Of a stretch of DNA of 5,026 nucleotides, positions 1 to 4,707 are shown one piece after another (position 1 is the first letter of the stretch; every line of letters starts with the position of its first letter). Source of the DNA: an uncultured Planctomycetaceae bacterium (GTDB lineage Bacteria; Planctomycetota; Planctomycetia; Pirellulales; UBA1268). The stretch spans positions 1 through 5,026 of the forward strand of contig CALCGM010000292.1 of assembly GCA_937900985.1 (NCBI GenBank), given 5' to 3'. Made by a program: the position numbers and the translations under genes. The notes beneath the pieces were generated by a model, which had not been told where the DNA came from, did no database searches, and saw only the letters and a program-made list of their open reading frames with translations.

Positions 1-528
1 GATGGAGCCGCCTGGATCTGGCGACGGATTCCGAAGCTGATCAAAGCCCTGGGGCTCAAGGCCGAGCAGGTTCTGGAACTCATCGACTTCTGGCACGCCG
101 TTGAATACCTCGGCAAGATCGCGGAGAGCGTGAACCTGACCGGCTCGCAGCGGAAGCACTGGCTGACGACACAGAAGAAACGGCTGCTCAGGGGTGAAAT
201 CGGTGCGGTCGTCGACGAAATCAAGGCCTGCCTGCCTCGACGCCGCAAACGCGATCAAAGGGCGAGGCTGAACGAGTTCTGCACGCATGGCCTGAAGCAT
301 CGCCGCATGGACTACGCGGCCGCTCGAAGTTCCCAACTGCCGATCGGCAGCGGTGCCGTCGAGAGCGCGATCAGGCGGGTGATCAACCTGCGGGTCAAAA
401 GCAACGCGACGTACTGGCTGCGAGAAAACGCCGAAGCGATGATTCGTCTGCGAGCCTGGATCAAGGCGGGCAGAGCCGAAAGTCTTTTCCAGCAAACGAC
501 TTACGCGCCGCTCACGCTGGCGTTATGA
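1..528 (+). CDS. ISKra4-family-like transposase, C-terminal part (5' end outside the window)
   Basis: DDE-type transposase that would cut and join the ends of its own insertion sequence. The frame is open from base 1, giving 175 residues to the TGA at 526-528, so the GTG at 130 is an internal codon and not a start. Seen: DGAAWIW at residues 1-7, LIDFWHAVEYL at about 27-37 and LPIGSGAVESAIRRVINLR around 113-131, then a YWL..NAEAMIRLRAW tail ending KAGR. These blocks match, from memory, the C-terminal half of ISKra4-type transposases (DGA-WIW, DFYHA-HL, GSGAIESA, NLRLK, AEAML-LRA). The Asp of IDFWHA (residue 29) and the Glu of GAVESA (residue 121) are the likely conserved acidic residues. No internal stop or frameshift is visible, so this end looks intact. 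The family name is a recognition call; a related DDE family is the alternative. Confidence 0.85.
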   Translation, partial: DGAAWIWRRIPKLIKALGLKAEQVLELIDFWHAVEYLGKIAESVNLTGSQRKHWLTTQKKRLLRGEIGAVVDEIKACLPRRRKRDQRARLNEFCTHGLKHRRMDYAAARSSQLPIGSGAVESAIRRVINLRVKSNATYWLRENAEAMIRLRAWIKAGRAESLFQQTTYAPLTLAL

Positions 529-553
529 GACCGACAAAACCGGGATCCGCCCA
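529..553 (+). mobile_element. Possible right end of the insertion sequence
   Basis: The 25 bases directly after the transposase stop end in ACCGGGATCCGCCC. A short tail after the stop that ends in a CCGGGAT.CGCCC-like stretch is what I would expect of an ISKra4-type terminal inverted repeat. The left end lies outside the window, so neither the inverted partner nor a target duplication can be seen. The boundary near 553 is a guess. Confidence 0.3.
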
Positions 554-572
554 GGGGGCATCAGCACGGGGT

Positions 573-597
573 GTCGCTTCGCGACGGGGACATGTCC
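573..597. repeat. Two adjacent small palindromes (GTCGC-TTC-GCGAC and GGACATGTCC)
   Basis: Positions 573-585 can fold into a five-pair stem with a TTC loop. Positions 588-597 are a perfect 10-base palindrome. They lie just beyond the proposed IS end and before the stem-loop upstream of the large gene. They could be part of the IS end, a protein-binding site or chance; nothing in the sequence decides between these. The rest of 529-644 shows no gene or RNA that I recognise. Confidence 0.4.
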
Positions 598-644
598 TAA
601 TGCCATCCGAGGGTAGCGGGGCACCTGAAAGCCGAGAGAAACAG

Positions 645-678
645 ACCGGGGCGGCCTGCAGGGCGTTCCGGTTTTTTT
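645..678 (+). terminator. Rho-independent terminator or leader attenuator
   Basis: ACCGGGGCG (645-653) pairs with CGTTCCGGT (664-672) in nine consecutive pairs, two of them G-U, around a 10-base loop. Seven T (672-678) follow immediately. This is the standard form of an intrinsic terminator for + strand transcription. It lies 38 bases before the ATG of the large gene. It may end transcription coming out of the IS. If the promoter of the large gene lies upstream of 645, it would act as an attenuator in the leader. The opposite strand lacks a comparable T-tract. Confidence 0.7.
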
Positions 679-702
679 CATTGATACGATCAAGTACCCC
701 TT

Positions 703-707
703 AAGGA
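703..707 (+). promoter_or_regulatory. Ribosome binding site of the large surface protein
   Basis: AAGGA ends eight bases before the ATG at 716, in a locally AT-rich stretch (about 672-717) within GC-rich surroundings. The spacing is ideal and selects 716 over the in-frame ATG at 737, which has no comparable site. Confidence 0.8.
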
Positions 708-715
708 AACTTAAT

Positions 716-850
716 ATGCGGTACGCGGCTCGGTTTATGCGGCGGGCGTGGTCTGTGGGGCAGGCGGTCTTCGCCAAGGACCGGCAACGGCGGCGGAGGC
801 TCGCTGCCGCGTTGCCGATCGAGCAACTCGAGCCTCGGCTGGCGCTTGCG
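716..850 (+). other. N-terminal planctomycete LEPR-type export signal
   Basis: Residues 1-45 are basic (four consecutive arginines at 25-28) and end IEQLEPRLALA. Large planctomycete surface proteins often begin with an arginine-rich segment followed by LEPR and a short hydrophobic motif (LL or LA plus a small residue). A classical 15-residue hydrophobic core is lacking, so this is not a standard Sec signal peptide. Processing after A45 is inference. Confidence 0.6.
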
Positions 851-3800
851 ATCACCGTGCCGATTCAGGACGCGAGCGGGCTGGCGGTGGCCGGCTACGA
901 CGTATGGGTGAGTGGCCACGGCATCCCGGGCTGGCAAGATGCCGGCGCCTCACCGCTTTATCTCATGAGCCTCGGCAGCGGCGGCTCGTTCGTGCAGACC
1001 GCCATGGCAATCCAGCAGATCACGTCGAGTGGCACGACGGCCACGGTCACGACGCAGGCCCCCCACGGTCTCACGAGCAACGACACGGTGTTCGTCGCGG
1101 GCGCCAGCGTGGCCGGATACGACGGCTCGTACCAGACGGTCACGGTGCCGACGGCGACGTCGTTCACATACACCACGCCGGCGAGCGATCTCGCGGTAGC
1201 TGGCCCCCAGGGAACGGTCTACACATCGGCTCTGCTGGCGTCGACCTCGATCCACTCGGCGGAGAGTGTGGGTTTCAACCCGCCTACGAACACCGGTCTC
1301 GCTACGGTCACCACGCTCGCACCGCACGGGCTCTCCGTTGGCCAGACGGTGGAGATCTCGGGCGTGAGCGTAGCCGGCTACAACGGTGTGTTCAGTGTCG
1401 GGCAGACGCCGACTGCGACGACGTTCCAGGTGACCTACTCCGCCCCGGCAGCGCTGGCCAACGGCACCGGCGGCACGCTCACGTCGGCAGGGATCGTGCC
1501 GGTCAAGGTCGCGACGTTGGCGAATCAAAGCATCACGCTCGACGATTCGATGACGAACATCTCGGCGAGGCTTTTTTTCTTCGTGGCCGCGTCGAGTTCT
1601 CAGCCAGCCGCAATCCCGCTCAACGGCATCTCGCCATCCGATCCCACGCCGCCCCCCTTCGGCGAGACAGCGACCCTGCCGAGCTCGATCTTCGATATCG
1701 TGGAGTTCGCCTATCTGCCGACGGGCGTCACGTCCACGGCGACCGTGGCCACGTACACCACCACGGCTCCTCACGGGTTGGCAGTCGGTAACCCCCTCAC
1801 CATCAGTGGCGTTGCCGACGTGGAAGGGAACCTGATCCATGCCTACAACGGGAGCTTCACGGTCGCGACGATGCCCGATGCCATGACGTTCACCGTGACT
1901 GGAACGTACGCAAGCAACCAACAAGGCGGCGGCGGAACGGTCACGGGCACACCGAATGGGCCCAGGACCATCTCCCCGAGTTTCTCGACGTTCGACGTCT
2001 CGGCGGTGGATGGGCTCGCGGTTCCGCTGACGCTCACGGCCAGTCAGGTGAAGGCGGGCAACGTGTCGTCCGTCGGCATCAATCCCGGGCCAGGCTTCAC
2101 CCGCGTGGCGATCGGCGCGGCATACGGGACGTTCATGGCCAACGACCCCCTCGGCCAGGATTTCGGGAAACTGCGCTACAACGCGGCGACGCCGCACGTG
2201 TTTCATGCGCCGGTTCTCCCCGCCGGGCAGTTCAACGCGATCACCGCCCCCAAGGATTGGCTGGCGAACCAGCTCGTGGCGACGGCAAACACGGATTCGC
2301 TAGCCACCTTCTGGGATACGACGATCGACAACTTCTTCCGGAATGGCAACACGCTGAGCATCTACCTGGGTAAGGAACCGACCGCGCCGGTCTATTCAGG
2401 ATCGTCCGACGGCACTCGGTACACACTGTCCAACGGGCTCACAACGTATCACTTCCCCAAGCCGACGCCCACGGGCAGCCAGACGCAGTCACTCGCCAAC
2501 GCGCTCTACGTCTGGTCACAGCCGAATCCCGGGGACGGCGACCGCGGCCTGCTGCAGGACCAGATCTGGCAGGCGCTCTGTCGCGGCGTCGCGCTCGACG
2601 GCGTGGATCCGGCTCCGATCGACGTTTCCCTGGCGGAATCGACCACGTTCGTCAAGGAAGGTGCAGCCAACCCGCAGGGCGTTGCGACGATCACGACGGC
2701 GAGCCCGCACGGCCTTTCCACAGGTGCCAGCGTCAACATCTCGCGGATCTCGAATGCCGACTACAACGGCCTTCAAACGATCACCAAGGTCGATGACACG
2801 ACGTTCACGTTTCCTTACACGTTTGCCTCCGGCCCGGCTGCAGTCATCACTTCCGCCACGTCGACTTTTGACGAGGGCACGGGCATGGTGACGGTCACGA
2901 TCGCGACGAATAATGGGCTCTGGCAAGCCCCTGCGGCGGGACAGATCGTCTACGTCGAACTCACCAGCGGCGACCCGAGCTACAGCGGAATCCACACCAT
3001 CAGCGAGGTAGACGTCGGGGAGCGCACGTTCAAGTACACCTTCGCCGGCTCCGCCGCCCTGAATCCCGGTGTTGGTGGCACCGTCTGGGGGCCGCTGTGG
3101 TCCAGCGGCACCGGTGGCAGCATCGATGCCGGCGGCAGCTCGACGGCCTGGAACGACCCCACGCAGTGGTACACGCAGCATGTGAGCACGGCCTTTCCGA
3201 GCTTCCAGTCGGTCTACTGCCCGTACTCGAAGTTTCTGCACTATTCGACGCTCCAAGGCGCTGTCGACCGGACCGGCACGACGTCGATCTATCTGCACAA
3301 CGCCGCCTACGGCTTCGGTGAAGACGAGAATCCGATCGGCAACCCCTACACCGGGCCGCTCGTGCCATCGAAGCTCGACGGCACGGTCTACGACGATTCG
3401 ACCGTGACGATCCGGCTCGCTCCCTGGACCGGGACCGTGTCCCAGCCAATGATCGTCTCCGGCGACTTCAACGGTGACGGCCTGACCGACATCGCCTCAG
3501 GGGATGCCACAAGCGGGCTCTGGCAGGCGACCCTCACGCCCGGCAATCCGGCAGACGCGCCCACCACGGTGCCGATGACGACCTGGTCGACGAAGTTCAC
3601 CTATGCCGACATCTCCGTCGGTGACTTCAACAACGACGGCAAGGATGACATCGTCGGGCGGGCCTCCAACGGAGTCTGGTGGCTGCTCGCCGACACTGGC
3701 AGCGGCTATGCGAACACGAACATCGGCCGCTGGAGGCCTGACGTGGCCTGGGTCGACGTCGTGGTGGGCAACTTCGACGGGGACCCGCAAGGCCAGAGCG

Positions 3801-4513
3801 ATGTTGCTGGCCGCACTCCGGATGGCATGTGGTGGATGCTCCACGACAACGGCTCGGGGTTTGTCAATCAGAAGTTGGCCCGCTGGTCGAGCGGGGTGAC
3901 CTGGTCGGACATCGTGGTGGGCAACTTCGATGGTGCGGCCGACGGCCGGGACGAGATCGTGGGCCGCAACTCCAAAGGTGCCTGGTGGATGCTGACTTAC
4001 GATAGTGCTTGGAAGAATCAGCGGCTCGGCGGCTGGTCGACGAAGCAGCAGTGGGCGGACGTGCTCGCCGGGCGGTTTGACGACTCTGGCCGCGACACGA
4101 TCGCCGGTCGCACCGCCGCCGATGCCTGGTGGCTCTTGACCTACGACGCCAGCCAGTCCGCCTTCACGAATGTCCGGATGGGCGCCTGGAGCGGTTCGGT
4201 CGACGGCTGGGCAAGCGTCGTGCGGGGTGACTTCGACGGCAACGGCTTTGACGACGTTGCCGGCCGAAGCCTCAACAGCGGCTCCTGGACGGTTACTGGA
4301 CTGGTGAGCGGCTCGTTCCAGACGAAGATCTTCGGCGGCAGCTGGCCGACCTCCTCGGCATGGAACCTGGCGTTTGCGGGCCTCTACGACACCGCGTCGG
4401 TCGGGCCGCCCAAGAAGTCCGGCATCCTCGGTCGCTCCGAGGCCGGCACCTGGGTGCGATCCCTCTCCGACGGCAGCAGCTTCACGACGGCTGCCGTCAC
4501 GGGCTATCCCTGA
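716..4513 (+). CDS. Exported GH64-like (beta-1,3-glucanase / thaumatin-like superfamily) protein with FCCH-like repeat insertions and a C-terminal FG-GAP/VCBS propeller
   Basis: A 1265-residue protein, probably exported and acting at the cell surface. Residues 1-45 are an arginine-rich N-terminus ending LEPRLALA. A GH64-like domain follows in four pieces: about 46-103, 258-338, 412-651 and 792-905. Family-like blocks are ISARLFFFV (282-290), FDIVEFAY (326-333), SAVDGLAVPLTL (429-440), IWQALCRGVALDG (617-629), YCPYSKFLHY (834-843) and HNAAYGFGEDE (861-871). GH64 enzymes split beta-1,3-glucan using an acidic pair; E330 and D432 match those positions. The pieces are separated by five PHGL/YNG repeats. 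Residues 906-1265 are seven propeller-type repeats with DxDxDG-like loops. No membrane anchor or sorting signal is visible at the C-terminus (VTGYP). The start is set by the AAGGA at 703. The gene stands alone, with a terminator-like hairpin upstream and a convergent gene downstream. The ORF is secure; the GH64 call comes from motif memory and activity is inference. Confidence 0.8.
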   Translation: MRYAARFMRRAWSVGQAVFAKDRQRRRRLAAALPIEQLEPRLALAITVPIQDASGLAVAGYDVWVSGHGIPGWQDAGASPLYLMSLGSGGSFVQTAMAIQQITSSGTTATVTTQAPHGLTSNDTVFVAGASVAGYDGSYQTVTVPTATSFTYTTPASDLAVAGPQGTVYTSALLASTSIHSAESVGFNPPTNTGLATVTTLAPHGLSVGQTVEISGVSVAGYNGVFSVGQTPTATTFQVTYSAPAALANGTGGTLTSAGIVPVKVATLANQSITLDDSMTNISARLFFFVAASSSQPAAIPLNGISPSDPTPPPFGETATLPSSIFDIVEFAYLPTGVTSTATVATYTTTAPHGLAVGNPLTISGVADVEGNLIHAYNGSFTVATMPDAMTFTVTGTYASNQQGGGGTVTGTPNGPRTISPSFSTFDVSAVDGLAVPLTLTASQVKAGNVSSVGINPGPGFTRVAIGAAYGTFMANDPLGQDFGKLRYNAATPHVFHAPVLPAGQFNAITAPKDWLANQLVATANTDSLATFWDTTIDNFFRNGNTLSIYLGKEPTAPVYSGSSDGTRYTLSNGLTTYHFPKPTPTGSQTQSLANALYVWSQPNPGDGDRGLLQDQIWQALCRGVALDGVDPAPIDVSLAESTTFVKEGAANPQGVATITTASPHGLSTGASVNISRISNADYNGLQTITKVDDTTFTFPYTFASGPAAVITSATSTFDEGTGMVTVTIATNNGLWQAPAAGQIVYVELTSGDPSYSGIHTISEVDVGERTFKYTFAGSAALNPGVGGTVWGPLWSSGTGGSIDAGGSSTAWNDPTQWYTQHVSTAFPSFQSVYCPYSKFLHYSTLQGAVDRTGTTSIYLHNAAYGFGEDENPIGNPYTGPLVPSKLDGTVYDDSTVTIRLAPWTGTVSQPMIVSGDFNGDGLTDIASGDATSGLWQATLTPGNPADAPTTVPMTTWSTKFTYADISVGDFNNDGKDDIVGRASNGVWWLLADTGSGYANTNIGRWRPDVAWVDVVVGNFDGDPQGQSDVAGRTPDGMWWMLHDNGSGFVNQKLARWSSGVTWSDIVVGNFDGAADGRDEIVGRNSKGAWWMLTYDSAWKNQRLGGWSTKQQWADVLAGRFDDSGRDTIAGRTAADAWWLLTYDASQSAFTNVRMGAWSGSVDGWASVVRGDFDGNGFDDVAGRSLNSGSWTVTGLVSGSFQTKIFGGSWPTSSAWNLAFAGLYDTASVGPPKKSGILGRSEAGTWVRSLSDGSSFTTAAVTGYP
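851..1024 (+). other. GH64-like domain, piece A (residues 46-103)
   Basis: The segment VPIQDASGLAVAGYDVWVSG has the look of the first beta-strands of GH64/thaumatin-like proteins, where a 'vyVyvtG' strand follows an opening strand. It is followed by YLMSLGSGGSFVQTA, resembling the next 'Y-l--dG' strand. The chain then runs directly into repeat 1 and resumes at residue 258. Confidence 0.5.
1025..1219 (+). repeat. FCCH-like beta repeat 1 (residues 104-168)
   Basis: The pattern is TATVTTQAPHGLTSNDTV, then VAGYDGSYQTVTV and TSFTYTTPA. The unit reads T-V-T--APHGL--G--V-I-G-----YNG---V-----TTF-YT and occurs five times in this protein. It resembles the repeat that domain databases tend to assign to the E1 FCCH-type fold in bacterial and phage surface proteins; that name is from memory. 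Probably a structural or adhesive beta module. Confidence 0.7.
1289..1486 (+). repeat. FCCH-like beta repeat 2 (residues 192-257)
   Basis: ATVTTLAPHGLSVGQTVEIS, then SVAGYNGVFSVGQTPTATTF. This copy is closest to the consensus. It is joined to repeat 1 by a roughly 23-residue linker (169-191), so copies 1 and 2 form one insertion between GH64 pieces A and B. Confidence 0.7.
1487..1729 (+). other. GH64-like domain, piece B with the first catalytic-type acidic residue (E330)
   Basis: Residues 258-338 contain ITLDDSMTNISARLFFFV, corresponding to the GH64 'itlP-m-sgRIyfs' strand pair, and FDIVEFAY, corresponding to 'FDFVEFt'. In the Streptomyces laminaripentaose-producing enzyme the Glu of this motif is one of the two catalytic acids (recalled as Glu154). 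Here it is E330. The family normally continues within about 16 residues to the second acid, but this chain enters repeat 3 instead. Confidence 0.55.
1730..1948 (+). repeat. FCCH-like beta repeat 3 (residues 339-411), inside the GH64 active-site region
   Basis: ATYTTTAPHGLAVGNPLTIS, then AYNGSFTVATMPDAMTFTVT. It is longer than the others because of an extra VEGNLIH loop before AYNG. It stands alone between FDIVEF (E330) and SAVDGLAVPL (D432). Confidence 0.7.
1949..2668 (+). other. GH64-like domain, piece C with the second catalytic-type acidic residue (D432)
   Basis: Residues 412-651 begin with FSTFDVSAVDGLAVPLTLTA, matching the GH64 'N-sqVD-fglPitl' motif. D432 corresponds to the second catalytic acid (recalled as Asp170 in the Streptomyces enzyme). 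Later parts include a helical-looking DWLANQLVATA...FWDTTIDNFF stretch (514-541) and IWQALCRGVALDG (617-629), comparable to the family's alanine-rich helix ending in RGV. C622 is one of only two cysteines in the protein. Confidence 0.55.
2669..2863 (+). repeat. FCCH-like beta repeat 4 (residues 652-716)
   Basis: VATITTASPHGLSTGASVNI, then ADYNGLQTITKVDDTTFTF. It has the same pattern as copies 1-3 with SPHGL for APHGL. It forms a tandem pair with repeat 5 between GH64 pieces C and D. Confidence 0.7.
2864..3088 (+). repeat. Divergent FCCH-like beta repeat 5 (residues 717-791)
   Basis: MVTVTIATNNGLWQAPAAGQ, then SYSGIHTISEVDVGERTFKY. The PHGL signature has become NNGL and YNG has become YSG, but the order and spacing of strands and the closing TFKYTF are kept, so it is the most diverged of the five copies. 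Confidence 0.55.
3089..3430 (+). other. GH64-like domain, piece D (C-terminal end of the catalytic-type domain)
   Basis: Residues 792-905 carry WYTQHVSTAFPSF, YCPYSKFLHY and HNAAYGFGEDENP, followed by STVTIRLAPW. GH64 proteins end in a comparable order: 'N-Ya--lH', then 'AYgFpyDDv', then a final 'l-itl--w' strand. C835 lies here and C622 in piece C. Confidence 0.55.
3431..4510 (+). repeat. Seven FG-GAP/VCBS-like repeats, probable seven-bladed beta-propeller
   Basis: Residues 906-1265 hold seven units of about 48-55 residues. The core is 'GDFNGDGkDDIvGR...G.WWmL....f....lg.Ws....W'. Core loops lie at 917-925 (DFNGDGLTD), 970-978 (DFNNDGKDD), 1019-1030, 1070-1080, 1120-1127 and 1172-1180 (DFDGNGFDD). 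The seventh (about 1222-1240) is degenerate, with GLYDTA...SGILGR. The DxDxDG form suggests calcium binding in units 1, 2 and 6. Such propellers usually serve in binding or adhesion; here one may present the glucanase-like domain or bind carbohydrate. Confidence 0.8.
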
Positions 4514-4601
4514 AGATCGCCTTCACGCAGCGACCGCGGCCTATCGCAGCAGGCCGTCGAGGAAAGTCTGCCAGAGATCTGGCTCGAATCCGCGTTGATC
4601 C

Positions 4602-4652
4602 TGCCGATGTGTCGCCGGGTGACCGGGGGACCCGTCGACGTGGCCATCGGCA
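4602..4652. terminator. Long imperfect hairpin between convergent genes (possible bidirectional terminator)
   Basis: TGCCGATG (4602-4609) pairs with CATCGGCA (4645-4652), GTCG (4611-4614) with CGAC (4636-4639) and CGGGT (4616-4620) with ACCCG (4630-4634), around a nine-base loop. That gives 17 pairs in register with small bulges. It lies about 90 bases after the stop of the large gene and about 55 beyond the stop of the PIN gene. No T-tract follows on either strand, so it is not a classical intrinsic terminator; it could protect 3' ends or halt convergent transcription. The rest of 4514-4707 shows nothing that I recognise with confidence. Confidence 0.45.
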
Positions 4653-4707
4653 TGTCCGGGGGCAAACGCGACGCGATCAGCCGGCCCGTGGTGATGGCGA
4701 TCCGTAC

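Noticed and set aside
681..703. TTGATA at 681-686 as a -35 box for the large gene
   Set aside because: A -10 box at normal spacing would fall on the ribosome binding site, and the sequence there (AAGGAA) does not fit.
1572..1578. Run of seven T inside the large gene as a programmed frameshift site
   Set aside because: The zero frame continues correctly into ARLFFFVAA and the expected downstream domain, so no shift is needed; no stimulatory structure was evident.
748..1791. Plus-strand open frame of 347 codons overlapping the large gene in another frame
   Set aside because: Its arginine-, glycine- and histidine-rich composition has no recognisable motif, while the 716-4513 frame shows repeats and domains throughout.
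950..2206. Long minus-strand open frame (418 codons)
   Set aside because: It lies entirely opposite the large gene, is extremely rich in arginine and histidine, shows no domain, and is explained by high GC opposite a real coding frame.
2516..3298. Minus-strand open frame of 260 codons
   Set aside because: Shadow of the same gene; the composition is arginine-rich and no family is recognisable.
4540..4565. GGCCT...AGGCC hairpin just after the stop of the large gene as its terminator
   Set aside because: Only about seven pairs and no T-tract on either strand; too weak to call.
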